Of a DNA stretch of 64,000 nucleotides, positions 26,791 to 36,339 are shown piece by piece. The stretch is from Hyphomicrobiales bacterium. GTDB lineage: Bacteria > Pseudomonadota > Alphaproteobacteria > Rhizobiales > Xanthobacteraceae. The stretch spans positions 238,628 to 302,627 of the forward strand of contig JAFKKH010000019.1 in NCBI GenBank assembly GCA_017305665.1. Direction: 5' to 3'. The notes under the pieces are model-generated. The model did no database searches and was not told where the DNA came from. It was given only the letters and a program-made list of their open reading frames with translations. A program made the translations under genes and the position numbers. Each line of letters opens with the position of its first letter. Position 1 is the stretch's first letter.

Positions 26791-26991
26791 ATGTCAACAT
26801 CGAAAATTGACCATCATTTTCTGCCGCAGTCAGCTCAATTGGATGGCGATAGCCGGGACTGCGATCACGAAACCGGTTTGTCACAGGGTCCGGCTCTAAG
26901 ATATTCGTCTCCGCGACCATGGATTCTCGCGATTTCTATCAGTTGCGTGATATGGGTTGCGTTGGGCTGGCTGCTCTGGAGATTTGGTTGA
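26791..26991 (+). CDS. Small C-tail-anchored membrane protein
   Basis: A 66-residue protein from the ATG at 26791; a start at 26773 is also open. The first 40 residues are polar (MSTSKIDHHFLPQSAQLDGD) and the last 24 form one membrane helix (PWILAISISCVIWVALGWLL plus WRFG). It lies 88 nt before the GT4 gene start on the same strand and may be the first gene of that transcript. There is no recognisable domain. Confidence 0.55.
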   Translation: MSTSKIDHHFLPQSAQLDGDSRDCDHETGLSQGPALRYSSPRPWILAISISCVIWVALGWLLWRFG

Positions 26992-27079
26992 TTTCGGGGC
27001 ACCGCTGGCAGTCAACCCGCTGGCGATATTGTTATTAACTTCTGCCGATCCAGCGGCCTTTGCCGCAACGGGCAATTTT

Positions 27080-28381
27080 ATGAGTATGCCATTTCCACAA
27101 GCTCTGACCGACCCAGCAATCGATCGCGTCGTACTGATCAACGATTTTTCAGAAGTCCGGGGCGGAGCCGCTGCGCTTGTCGTATTGCTTTTGCAGGCGC
27201 TGAGAAAAATGAAAATTCCTGTGACGCTCGTCACCGGAGATCAGGGACAAGACCTGAAGCATCTCGGTAAAGGCGTCGAGGTCGTTTCACTCAACAAAGA
27301 GTCGTTGCTCAATCGACCGGCCGGCAAGGCGCTTACTGAAGGAATTTACAGTCCCTCTGCCAAGACTCTGCTTTCTGACTGGATAACTCGCAATGACACA
27401 GCCAACACGGTGTATCACCTACATAACTGGTCCCACATTCTGTCGCCATCCATCTTTGTCGCCCTGCGACCGGTATGGAAACGAACGGTCCTCCATGCGC
27501 ATGACTATTTCCTCGCGTGCCCAAACGGAGCATTTGCAAACTACCAGACTGGGCTCGCGTGTCCGTTGAGGCCGATGTCTGTCGCCTGCCTTGCGACAAA
27601 TTGCGACCGGCGCAGTTACCTGCACAAGCTCTGGCGGGTCGGACGCCACGGTAGTCGCCTGTTGCTTTGGAATTCCGACAACCGACCAACCGACATTTTT
27701 CTCATTCATGAGGACATGAAAGAACCCTTTGTACGTTCCGGATTCGATTCATCTCACCTCATCACCGTCCGAAATCCATCGAGTGCTTTTTCGAATGATC
27801 GGGTCGCAGCGGAATCGAACCGCGAGTACGTCTTCATCGGCCGCGTGGTCGAGGAAAAAGGCATCGATGATTTCCTGGAGGCCGCCGAGAGTGCCGGCGT
27901 TCCCGCCAGGGTTATCGGCGATGGCAGCAAGTTATCCGAATTGAGACAACGATACCCCGATGTCATTTTCGACGGCTGGCGGTCGCGAGCTGAGATCGCG
28001 CAGTTAATCCAGTCTGCTCGGATAGCTGTCGTATGTTCACGATATCCAGAACCCTTTGGACTTGTAATCGTCGAAGCGCTCGCTAGCGGGCTTCCAGTCA
28101 TCATTCCACGCACCGCCTTATTAAGTCGGGAGGTAAGTACGAAAAGAATCGGAATCTCATACGACCCTCATCATGCCGGCGAACTCGCAGAATTTTTCAG
28201 ATCGACGGCGGCCGACGACGTCCTTGTGGAAACGATGAGCCGTCAGGCCTATGCCCTTCGCGACGACCTCTCGCTTGCTCCTGACGAGTGGTCAGCGCGA
28301 ATTCTCGCGCACTACCGGTCCTTACTTCGACCACCCACTCGCGCGAGCGCGCCGAGCTCTACAGCTCGCTTGCAATTTTGA
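27080..28381 (+). CDS. Glycosyltransferase family 4
   Basis: A 433-residue GT-B enzyme. The ATG at 27080 (MSMPFPQALTDPAI) directly precedes the first strand; the frame is open to 26957. The N-domain has VVLINDFSEVRGGAAALVVL, with the usual glycine loop, and VLHAHDYFLACPNGAF. The C-domain has EYVFIGRVVEEKGIDDFLEA and the nucleotide-sugar site PEPFGLVIVEALASGLPVII with the E-x7-E pattern partly kept. Donor and acceptor are unknown. The 3' end overlaps the convergent Wzy-like gene by 23 nt. Confidence 0.9.
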   Translation: MSMPFPQALTDPAIDRVVLINDFSEVRGGAAALVVLLLQALRKMKIPVTLVTGDQGQDLKHLGKGVEVVSLNKESLLNRPAGKALTEGIYSPSAKTLLSDWITRNDTANTVYHLHNWSHILSPSIFVALRPVWKRTVLHAHDYFLACPNGAFANYQTGLACPLRPMSVACLATNCDRRSYLHKLWRVGRHGSRLLLWNSDNRPTDIFLIHEDMKEPFVRSGFDSSHLITVRNPSSAFSNDRVAAESNREYVFIGRVVEEKGIDDFLEAAESAGVPARVIGDGSKLSELRQRYPDVIFDGWRSRAEIAQLIQSARIAVVCSRYPEPFGLVIVEALASGLPVIIPRTALLSREVSTKRIGISYDPHHAGELAEFFRSTAADDVLVETMSRQAYALRDDLSLAPDEWSARILAHYRSLLRPPTRASAPSSTARLQF

Positions 28382-29792
28382 AATCCGTATTCCGGGCCAT
28401 ACCCCCTGCTGGAGCCTGCTGAACGGACACGGCCCGGCGCCCGGCGCACGCTATTGCAGCGAAGGCAAAGAATGGCAGCCCGAGATCTGTTAAGGCGCCG
28501 GATATGGTTGCGGAAATGAGGCTGGCAAGGCACGCCGCACGCGCCGCGCGCCGACCCGTCAATTCGATTATTCCCCAGTTCGGGTCCTGCGGGGTTGGCC
28601 GGAACACGCTGACAAAGAACAGGCCGAAAAGAACAAAGCCAACGATGCCGAGACTTCCCAGAACAGCCAAGGGAAACGTCGATGCCCGCAGGCTTCCATT
28701 ACCGGCACCAAAACCAAACGTATCGAGAAATACCTGCAACGCCTGCGCATTCCATGCCGAACGCTCGTAGCCGGACACGGTGTTCATTTTATTGAACACG
28801 ATCGTGTCTATCATGTTCGAGGCAAACGTTGCCGCCGTATCGTTGAGCGCGACGGCAAGTCCGAGCACAACGAGAACGATCGGAGTCCAGACGATGAGCA
28901 TCTTCATCTGCTTTGTTGCTCGGGCAAAAAATGCGTAAGCCGCAGCCTCAACCACGCAGACACACAAAAACAGCGTCAGGCCGACATAAGCCGTCGTTGA
29001 CGTCGAGAACACGAGGGCGACTAGCGCGACCGCTGATAGCATACCCGTCAATAGCGGCCTCACCCCCAAAAGCCATAACTTGATAGTGTATGCGAAGTAC
29101 ATCAGGGTGGCCGCTCCGAAGGACGATGCTTCGATAAAGGAGCCCACAATACGCTTGAAGCCGACGATTTCGGCATCCGAGAGCAGCGCATAGTTCGCGT
29201 TGCGAATAATCGACAGCAAGTCCGTCGTACCGGTCGCATATGTTACGAGATCAAGAAATGCAAAGACGAAATTCAAGATCGTCGTTACGAGAACGACATT
29301 CGTCAGGACGCGCAGGCTTCCTGGTTGCCGGGCGTATCCGCTGAGAATGAAAAAGCAGACGAAATCCCCGATCAAATACACCGACTGGGTGAGATTTGCC
29401 GTGGAAGGTGCAAGAAGCTCCGTATAGGCGTTCGAGCCGACGACTCTCACCGGATAGATAAAGGTTTCCCCGAGAAAGAGCCGCGGCAGAAAATAGGCTG
29501 TAAGAGCGCTGTAAACGACAATCAACAGCAGCCAAAAGCCGGCAGACCCTGTCTGCAGGCTGCTCACTGAGCTCTTAAGCGTTGCCCTATCACTGAGCAG
29601 CTTAATCGAAAGAAACCCCAGTAACAGATGAGCCGGAGAAATATTGGTGCTACCGAGAGAGGTCAGAATAAACGCGGCAGCAGACCCAAGCAGTGTCGTG
29701 CTGAAAAAGCTGTAAACGAGGAAAGCCGAATTCTGGAACAGGCCGACCGCGCCGACGAACAGGGTGATAAATCCAATCAGCTCAATCGACAT
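28359..29792 (-). CDS. O-antigen polymerase-like (Wzy) membrane protein
   Basis: A 477-residue protein with about 11-12 membrane helices (first IELIGFITLFVGAVGLFQNS). A periplasmic loop of about 70 residues near the middle reads IVGSFIEASSFGAATLMYFA, and a second holds NTVSGYERSAWNAQAL followed by FGFGAGNGSLRASTF, resembling the Wzy_C pattern (G-x-G-x-x-S). It is the second polymerase-like gene of the window, distinct in sequence from that at 17622. The assignment rests on topology and weak motifs. Confidence 0.78.
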   Translation of the reverse strand: MSIELIGFITLFVGAVGLFQNSAFLVYSFFSTTLLGSAAAFILTSLGSTNISPAHLLLGFLSIKLLSDRATLKSSVSSLQTGSAGFWLLLIVVYSALTAYFLPRLFLGETFIYPVRVVGSNAYTELLAPSTANLTQSVYLIGDFVCFFILSGYARQPGSLRVLTNVVLVTTILNFVFAFLDLVTYATGTTDLLSIIRNANYALLSDAEIVGFKRIVGSFIEASSFGAATLMYFAYTIKLWLLGVRPLLTGMLSAVALVALVFSTSTTAYVGLTLFLCVCVVEAAAYAFFARATKQMKMLIVWTPIVLVVLGLAVALNDTAATFASNMIDTIVFNKMNTVSGYERSAWNAQALQVFLDTFGFGAGNGSLRASTFPLAVLGSLGIVGFVLFGLFFVSVFRPTPQDPNWGIIELTGRRAARAACLASLISATISGALTDLGLPFFAFAAIACAGRRAVSVQQAPAGGMARNTDFKIASEL

Positions 29793-29854
29793 CTAGGCGC
29801 CCACGGCTTCTACATTTTCGAGATTGTTAGCGACAGGTTCGACTTCGCTACGTT

Positions 29855-31240
29855 TTACACTTTGGTGCATTCGACCAATTGGACATAATCCTTGACGTCC
29901 ACCGTCATCGAATTCGAAGACTTCATCAAAGTCGGGTCCCGAGATTCCAAAACATCATACAGCTTTATCGAACCACACGGCTTGTGAAACGATATTTTTG
30001 AAGGAAGTCCCGGCGCTTCCAAGGGTCCTCCCTTGGCGCGATCCCAGAACGGCGTTTCGCGCCAGACGGCAACCACTAGCGAACCGTTAGTCTTTCGGAT
30101 CCGGAGGCTCCGGACAGCAATATCCCCGGGCTCACGATCCAAACTGATGTTCACCTTGTCGTCAGATGAATCTGCGACGCTGGGCGTCGCCAGCTTCGGA
30201 TCGTCGTTCAGGACGTCGATCATATTGCGAATGGCAAAGGCTGCCGGTTTGGGCTGGTAATCGTATTTGAACAATCCAAAATGCAGCTCACGATTCTGCG
30301 ATGACGAATCGAACCGTTGATCGACCAGTTCATAGAGATATATCCAATCAAAACCTGCTATTGCGGCATCGAATATCCCATTCAGCAAACCCTTTGCCTG
30401 AGATCTTTCATCAACACCGATGACCCGCCATCCGGTCTGAGGCAGACTGGCATATCCGAATTCCGTAATCGCCTTCCGTGGATGGTCGTTCAAGGATCGG
30501 TAGATGTCCGGCACGCCTTCACGAATCCAGTGGCCTGGCTGGCTTCCATTTTGGGCATAAACGTGAAGGTTCATCCCATCGGCGTACCCGTTCAACGTTA
30601 CCCTCTTCTCGGGATTGGAAGCTTCGGTCATCTCGAAACCTGAGAGATCGAGCACCGGCTTGTCCTTAAGGATGTCGTCATTCTTGATCGCCTTGTAAAT
30701 CGCCTGTTGCCCGAAAAGCGCAGCGGCCGGGCCCGAACGACCGTTAAATTCAACAGGATGATTGTTGATTTCATTATATCCCTCAACCGAGGTGACGGCG
30801 CCTGGAACATTCGCTTCAAGACTCTTCAAATATCCGACTGTTCTGCCTTTTTCCCATCCCGTCGGAATGAAGAAATTGAATCTGATTTTGTCGTAAATCA
30901 TGCGCCTGACGATGCCGAGGGTATTGCCGCCCGGCATAACGTCCCGCGCGCGCGTAACCCCAAGAAATTTGAAGAGCTGAAGCACCTTCGGCAAATCACC
31001 ATAGGTGCCGTCGAGCTGTTGCAAATGGGTATTGACCCCAATCATATCGATCAGCCGCGATGCCGATATCAGCCGCTGGCCCGATATGGCGTCGCTTGCT
31101 GCGCCGGCTTCTGAAATGAGGAGCAATGGAACAACGACGCAGAGAATGATTTTCACGTGCCGGCCGGAATACGGCTGGCGCCTCGCTAGCCCGCACAATA
31201 GCACCGGCCTTGGCCGCTCAAAGATCGTCTGCATGCCCAT
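29855..31240 (-). CDS. Secreted clan GH-A glycosidase-like protein (paralogue 1)
   Basis: A TIM-barrel-type glycosidase. The barrel begins GVNTHLQQLDGTYGDLP. The acid/base candidate is the Glu of SVEGYNEINN after strand 4, and the nucleophile candidate is the Glu of AITEFGYAS on strand 7, the spacing expected of clan GH-A (GH5/GH39). A hydrophobic signal VKIILCVVVPLLLISEAGA starts at a GTG at 31156; the ATG at 31240 adds 28 residues before it, so the true start may be 31156 (433 residues). It is paralogous to the protein at 32731-34035. Such enzymes in EPS loci (PslG is the precedent) trim the polysaccharide in the periplasm. Confidence 0.82.
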   Translation of the reverse strand: MGMQTIFERPRPVLLCGLARRQPYSGRHVKIILCVVVPLLLISEAGAASDAISGQRLISASRLIDMIGVNTHLQQLDGTYGDLPKVLQLFKFLGVTRARDVMPGGNTLGIVRRMIYDKIRFNFFIPTGWEKGRTVGYLKSLEANVPGAVTSVEGYNEINNHPVEFNGRSGPAAALFGQQAIYKAIKNDDILKDKPVLDLSGFEMTEASNPEKRVTLNGYADGMNLHVYAQNGSQPGHWIREGVPDIYRSLNDHPRKAITEFGYASLPQTGWRVIGVDERSQAKGLLNGIFDAAIAGFDWIYLYELVDQRFDSSSQNRELHFGLFKYDYQPKPAAFAIRNMIDVLNDDPKLATPSVADSSDDKVNISLDREPGDIAVRSLRIRKTNGSLVVAVWRETPFWDRAKGGPLEAPGLPSKISFHKPCGSIKLYDVLESRDPTLMKSSNSMTVDVKDYVQLVECTKV

Positions 31241-31508
31241 GAAATTCTGGCGCCTTTTGTCAAAATACGTGCTCTTAAATCTGTCCTCGTCATAGCTTAG
31301 GACCACGATCCGCTGCGATTCTCGATGGCTGCGGACGCTGCGTCATCCGCATCATTACGCGAACCAGGCTGCCGTTTTAAGGTTAACTCGGAAGCAATCC
31401 TTTTCCCGAAACTAAAATACTTCTATGACAGGTGGCCTGCGTTAACAACGCATGGCCTCAGGACGCCATTTCGGGCTATGGGACCCGTCCCTTTTCAGGC
31501 AGCACCGG

Positions 31509-32624
31509 ATGACACCCCGTATCCTGTTCAATATGCCTAGCCAATTTGCCGGTCACCCCTCAGGCGTGGCTCGAATGGCTTTCAGGCTGCTCGAGGAATT
31601 GATCGAGATCGGCGGCTACCGTTACGTTCTGCGCTCACCCTGGACGCGGGATCAACTGCCCCGCTCCCTTCAACTGGAACTGACCGGTGTCATCGTGGTA
31701 CCTCGTCCGCGCATACTTGTTCTTGACGTCATACAGCAACGCCTCACCCTTCCCGGACTTGTGCGCCGTGAGAAAATCGATCTCGTCGTCAACGTCGATC
31801 CGTTCGGCGCCGCCGCAGGCGCAAACTCCCGCCTAACGATCGTCCACGACCTCTATTTTAAACGTTTACCCGAGCATTTCAGTTGGCGAGCCCGACTCAC
31901 CAACGATCTCATCTATCGGTTCACGCTCGTCGGGAAGACCGAGATCGTGAGCGTGTCGAACGCAACACAATTCGATCTTGAGCAGTTTTACCCGGCAACT
32001 CGCGGTCATATCACGACCATTCACTCGGCTCCGCTACTGCTCTCGGATGAGCGTAGGCCGACGCATTCGCCCATCGGGGGGCGCTACATTCTGGCTGTTG
32101 GAAATGCCACCGAAAACAAAAACTTTCACGTCCTTGCCGAAGCGATGGTGGCCCTTCATGAAACCGACCCCGACGTCACTCTCGTGCATGTCGGAGCAGA
32201 CAACAGCGAGACAATGGCGCGCTCATTCGAGCGCCATCGCTGCCCAATCAGGCTCGTTCGTTTTGCCGGCATCGAGGATTGCGAGCTTGCCGCTCTCTAT
32301 CATCACGCAAGTTGCCTTTGCGTGCCCTCGCTTGCTGAAGGATTCTGCCTACCCATTCTTGAGGCGCAAATATGCAGTTGTGCCGTGATTTGCTCTGATC
32401 GATCCGCTATGCCAGAGATCGCCGGTCAGGGTGCGATTCTGTTCGATCCGACCGATCCAGCAGATCTTGCTCGCAATCTGAAGAGGTTGCTCGATAACCC
32501 GGTAGAGCACGCCCGTTTGACGCAACTCGGGCGCGATAACGCGGCACGCTTCTCCTGGAACGCAACGGCCCGAAAGTATCTTGGGGTTTTTGACCGGCTG
32601 CTTGCGGATCGCGCGTCAGGATAA
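31509..32624 (+). CDS. Glycosyltransferase family 1/4 (mannosyltransferase-like)
   Basis: A 371-residue GT-B protein from the ATG at 31509 (MTPRILFNMPSQF). It shows the early glycine motif FAGHPSGVARMAFRLLEEL, the interdomain stretch SRLTIVHDLYFKRLPEHF, and the donor-site region GRYILAVGNATENKNFHVLA with HASCLCVPSLAEGFCLPILE (E-x7-E style). It sits between the two GH-A paralogues; the downstream one starts 107 nt after its stop, so the two are probably cotranscribed. Sugar specificity is unknown. Confidence 0.9.
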   Translation: MTPRILFNMPSQFAGHPSGVARMAFRLLEELIEIGGYRYVLRSPWTRDQLPRSLQLELTGVIVVPRPRILVLDVIQQRLTLPGLVRREKIDLVVNVDPFGAAAGANSRLTIVHDLYFKRLPEHFSWRARLTNDLIYRFTLVGKTEIVSVSNATQFDLEQFYPATRGHITTIHSAPLLLSDERRPTHSPIGGRYILAVGNATENKNFHVLAEAMVALHETDPDVTLVHVGADNSETMARSFERHRCPIRLVRFAGIEDCELAALYHHASCLCVPSLAEGFCLPILEAQICSCAVICSDRSAMPEIAGQGAILFDPTDPADLARNLKRLLDNPVEHARLTQLGRDNAARFSWNATARKYLGVFDRLLADRASG

Positions 32625-32730
32625 ACAGAACGGTGTTCGCAGCATCCCGATAAATCTCCTCTTGTCCGGATTTGGAACTGGCAGCATCATCCAGCGACCG
32701 CGCAGCAATGATCGGACTGAAAGCTTCTCG

Positions 32731-34035
32731 ATGCCAAAACGCGTCTCTATGACAGTCATGGCAGTATTGGCTCTGACCAAGCTGACATCTTTGGCCACTG
32801 CGGCTCAGGCGGGGGTGGCGGCGGTGAGCAGCCTCACGTTTCTCAGTTCGCTGGGCGTCAACACGCATATCGATCAAGGCTATGACGCAACCAAATACGT
32901 ACCGGCCTTGCACTATCTGGGAGTCCGAAACATTCGTGACAGCCGGCGCAATCTGGAAAAGACGATTATGGTTCACCAGCAGACCGGCGTTCAGGTCGCC
33001 CTTTTGGCTTTCGATGTGGAAGGTACGATCGCAGCTGCAAAGACTCTAGCTCAGGCTGGCGCGCTATTGGCGATTGAGGGGCCGAATGAACCCAACAATT
33101 TTCCGGTGACATATCGCGGAAAAACCGGCGGCGGAAAGTACAAAAGCTGGCTTCCAGTCGCGGAGCTTCAGAAGGAGCTCTATCAAATGGCAAAAAGCGA
33201 TCCGATTCTCGCTCACTACCCGGTATTTCATGTTTCGGAGGGGGGCGCAGAGACCGATAACGTAGGCCTTCAATATCTCACCATACCCGACCATGCCGAT
33301 GCGCTGCTGCCGTTTCCGGCAGGCACCAAACTTGCTGACTATGCCAACGTCCACAACTATGTCTCTGGCGTCCGGCCGGGCTACGTCGACAACCAGGCAT
33401 GGCAGGCGGCGGACCCGACCCTGAACGGAAACTGGGATGGCCTGTACAAGGGATATGGCCGAACGTGGCTGCGGCAGTTCAAAGGCTACCCCGATGACGA
33501 ATTACTAACTCTGCCACGGGTTACCACGGAAACTGGTTGGGATGCAGCGACGCCGCCGGAAGAGCGCGTTCAGGGTATCGTTCTGTTGAACACCTATCTC
33601 GCTCAGTTCAAGCGCGGATGGCGATATACGTTCATTTACGAACTCGGCGACGGCGAAGGCGGTGACGGGCATCAAGGCCTGTTTCATGAAGACTGGACAC
33701 CCAAGCAAGCCGCCACATTCATTCATAACCTAACGGCTATTCTTGCCGATGATAAAGACGTCGCGACGCCTTCGGCCGTGAATTATTCAATTCCAGACCA
33801 GCCGCGGAGAGTCCACGACCTTCTTATGCAAAAGAGTTCCGGTCAGTTCAATCTGGCGATCTGGGGCGAACGCGTTCGAGGAGCCGATGACATCGTCCTG
33901 AATCTTGGGAGCGTCCGCAAAAACGTGAAGATATACGATACGACGGTCGGTACTGAACCGGTGCAAACGATAGGAGAGACGGCCGTTGTCAAACTGAACG
34001 TGTCGGACCACGCGTTTATCGTCCAGTTTGAATGA
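32731..34035 (+). CDS. Secreted clan GH-A glycosidase-like protein (paralogue 2)
   Basis: A 434-residue exported protein with signal peptide MPKRVSMTVMAVLALTKLTS continuing to an AQA cleavage site near residue 27. The barrel opens SLGVNTHIDQGYD, parallel to the GVNTHLQQ of the protein at 29855. The acid/base candidate is Glu120 in AIEGPNEPNN, and the nucleophile candidate is Glu267 in VTTETGWDA. A C-terminal beta-rich region (from about 340) may be an accessory domain. Both catalytic Glu are kept in both paralogues, so both should be active, probably on related but different linkages of the local polysaccharide. Confidence 0.85.
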   Translation: MPKRVSMTVMAVLALTKLTSLATAAQAGVAAVSSLTFLSSLGVNTHIDQGYDATKYVPALHYLGVRNIRDSRRNLEKTIMVHQQTGVQVALLAFDVEGTIAAAKTLAQAGALLAIEGPNEPNNFPVTYRGKTGGGKYKSWLPVAELQKELYQMAKSDPILAHYPVFHVSEGGAETDNVGLQYLTIPDHADALLPFPAGTKLADYANVHNYVSGVRPGYVDNQAWQAADPTLNGNWDGLYKGYGRTWLRQFKGYPDDELLTLPRVTTETGWDAATPPEERVQGIVLLNTYLAQFKRGWRYTFIYELGDGEGGDGHQGLFHEDWTPKQAATFIHNLTAILADDKDVATPSAVNYSIPDQPRRVHDLLMQKSSGQFNLAIWGERVRGADDIVLNLGSVRKNVKIYDTTVGTEPVQTIGETAVVKLNVSDHAFIVQFE

Positions 34036-34322
34036 CGCAAGCCTTCTCCGGTATCGCGGTCCGGTTCCGGCGATGCATGCTCATGAATCCGCGAGTCTGT
34101 GGCAACAGCTGCCCGGTGGCAGCGGATGTCGCAGCTACGAACCATTCAAGTTGGATACCTTCTGGATTAGGGTTAAGGCGACCGCGATCGCCCTTCCGCT
34201 TATCTCGCAATTTACTGTTTGTGCACGGAAGCCTATAGTCAGCTGCAATAATGCCAGCCGGAAATTCAGCCGGATTTTTCAGAAATTCTCCGCAAGCCAA
34301 CGTGATATATTGAAGTCCGTCA

Positions 34323-35807
34323 ATGTCCCAACCTGACGTCAGAGAGTTTCACTCCATCCCTGCGGTGGACAGAGGAGGTACGCCGGTCTCAATCGATCAA
34401 ACCGCTTTGGTTGTCGATCTCGATGGCACCCTCCTCCGCACCGACATGCTCTACGAGAGCTACTTCGCCTCGATACGTGATGGCGCTCAACATCATCGTT
34501 CGGTGCTGCGTGCGCTCTCTCGCGGCAAGGCTTCCTTTAAAGCGTATCTGGCCGACGTCGCGGCACTCGACTGCAATCTTCTTCCGATCAATGACAACGT
34601 TCTTGAGTTCGTGCGCGCTGCCAAGGCGAAGGGGCAGCCCGTCTTTCTCGCGACGGCAAGCAACCGTAAGCTGGCTGAACAGGTTGCTGCACGGCTTGAA
34701 ATCTTCGATGACGTATTTGCATCCGATGAAGCAACCAATCTCTCCGGCGACGCAAAAGCGAAGCATCTGATCGACACGTTCGGTGATCGCGGATTCGACT
34801 ACATAGGAAATTCCAGCGCGGACCTCCCGGTCTGGGCGCATGCACGACGTGCCTACATTGCTGGAAATCCAGCCCCGCTCATACGGCGAGCCAAGCAGCG
34901 CGGAATAGACGTGCGGCCCATGGCCGAAGCGGAATACAGCGCGCGCTCCTGGCTGAAGGCGCTCCGGGTGCATCAGTATGCGAAGAATGCTCTTATTTTT
35001 GTGCCGCTGTTGACGTCACACGCCTATTCGATATCGTCCTGCCTTGCTGCCTTTCAGGCATTCATATCCTTCTCGCTCTGCGCATCATCGGTTTATCTGC
35101 TCAATGACCTCATCGATTTGCGGGCCGACAGGCAGCATCCGACCAAACGATTGCGTCCTTTCGCGAACGGCGCGCTGCCACTTCAGCACGGCATCATCGC
35201 GATACCGCTCCTGCTCGCGATCTCCTATGCTTGCGCGCTGTTGACCTCGTTGCTGTTTACCGCCGTTCTGACCGCCTATCTCGTGCTAACCCTGGCTTAC
35301 TCGTTCACGCTCAAACGCCGCCTCATGGTCGATATCGTGGTGCTTTCGGCGCTCTATTCGATACGGGTCATCGCGGGATCGGCCGCGACTTATGTCGTGC
35401 CATCCGAATGGCTACTGGCCTTTTCGATGTTTGTCTTCGTCTGCCTCGCATTGGTCAAACGCTATGTGGAACTGGCACTGCGGATCGACAAGGAACTTCC
35501 AGATCCGTCAAACCGAAACTATCGCCTGATGGATTTGCCGATCATTGGCGCCCTGGCAGCCGCGAGCGGCTTCAATGCCGTCACGATCTTTTCGCTCTAT
35601 ATCTCTTCTCCCGCCGTGACAGATCTCTACCGACACCCCGGCATGCTTTGGCTAATCTGCCCAATCCTCATGTACTGGCTTAGCCGGATTGTGATTCTCG
35701 CCCATAGACGCGTGGTCGATGACGATCCCATCGTTTTCGCTTTGAGAGACCGCAACAGTCGCATTTGCGCAGCAGCCATGGTCGTTATCGTTTTGCTGGC
35801 GACGTGA
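34323..35807 (+). CDS. HAD-UbiA fusion, decaprenyl-phosphate phosphoribosyltransferase-like
   Basis: A 494-residue two-domain protein. Residues 25-195 are a HAD phosphatase: nucleophile motif VVDLDGTLLR (Asp32, Asp34), Thr/Ser motif LATASN, Lys in GDAKAKHL and a motif IV variant YIGNSSADLP (162-167). Residues 215-494 are a UbiA-type prenyltransferase with eight or nine helices and both Asp-rich sites: NDLIDLRADRQHPTKRLRP at 261-279 and YSFTLKRRLMVDIVVL. The second-site and R-H-P-x-K-R-x-R-P pattern is that of DPPR synthase, which makes decaprenyl-phosphoryl-5-phosphoribose; NoeC of Azorhizobium is a related precedent. The fused HAD may remove the 5-phosphate (inference). Confidence 0.87.
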   Translation: MSQPDVREFHSIPAVDRGGTPVSIDQTALVVDLDGTLLRTDMLYESYFASIRDGAQHHRSVLRALSRGKASFKAYLADVAALDCNLLPINDNVLEFVRAAKAKGQPVFLATASNRKLAEQVAARLEIFDDVFASDEATNLSGDAKAKHLIDTFGDRGFDYIGNSSADLPVWAHARRAYIAGNPAPLIRRAKQRGIDVRPMAEAEYSARSWLKALRVHQYAKNALIFVPLLTSHAYSISSCLAAFQAFISFSLCASSVYLLNDLIDLRADRQHPTKRLRPFANGALPLQHGIIAIPLLLAISYACALLTSLLFTAVLTAYLVLTLAYSFTLKRRLMVDIVVLSALYSIRVIAGSAATYVVPSEWLLAFSMFVFVCLALVKRYVELALRIDKELPDPSNRNYRLMDLPIIGALAAASGFNAVTIFSLYISSPAVTDLYRHPGMLWLICPILMYWLSRIVILAHRRVVDDDPIVFALRDRNSRICAAAMVVIVLLAT

Positions 35808-36339
35808 TTTCCCCGATACCTTCGATCTCTCTCTTGATTGCAAAGTGCTCGTATCCTGTGCCGGCCGACTGCGGGCCTCACGACTTTCATATTCGAAAAG
35901 GTGCTATCAATAGCAAAAGAGCGCCGAAGAATTGCGTCGCCACCATAAACCTCCATGGAGAGTAGGCAAGCACCAGGGTTTGAGGAATGAAATTTGCTAG
36001 GAGCATCCACGAAGTCCAAAGGATTGTCAGCAGCACGGACCTCCGGGGGCTTCCCATGCCGAAAGTATTTGCTCGGGGCGATCAGATTAGAAGCAGAATT
36101 GTAAAATGATGCTCCGACGCCACCGAAGAACCGATCACTGAAAAAATAGTAGTAAATGCCAAACCCTCCACATTTGCGCGTTGGCCGTTTCTCAAAAGAG
36201 CCGGTGGCGAGAATATGGCCACCAACGAAAGGAAGCTTGCGATCGTTGTCTCGATGAAAACAGTCGGAATGTACGCCGCAAAAGAACCTTTGTACCGGAG
36301 GCCCTCAACGGTTGACGGGCGCATCTCAAGAGGGGCAAT
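35808..36339. other. Spacer with remnants of a membrane-protein gene
   Basis: This 532-bp stretch between the UbiA fusion and GtrA contains no intact gene. Its minus strand holds the interrupted hydrophobic frame described for 35887-36324; the last 80 bp beside the UbiA stop show nothing. Confidence 0.4.
35887..36324 (-). pseudogene. Probable remnant of a polytopic membrane-protein gene, one in-frame TGA
   Basis: Starting 16 nt after the gtrA-like stop, one minus-strand frame reads 80 codons with hydrophobic runs (FIETTIASFLSLVAIFSPPA), meets a TGA at 36082-36084, then continues in the same frame. From the ATG at 36057 it gives a strongly hydrophobic 56-residue stretch (RRSVLLTILWTSWMLLANFI and MVATQFFGALLLLIAPF) before a stop at 35887. 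Continuing hydrophobicity across the stop suggests a decayed gene; alternatively the 56-residue part is a genuine two-helix small protein. I cannot assign a family. Confidence 0.4.

Noticed and set aside
36082-36084. In-frame TGA read as selenocysteine
   Set aside because: No selenocysteine-insertion-like hairpin is evident after it, and the surrounding frame does not match any selenoprotein; decay is simpler.
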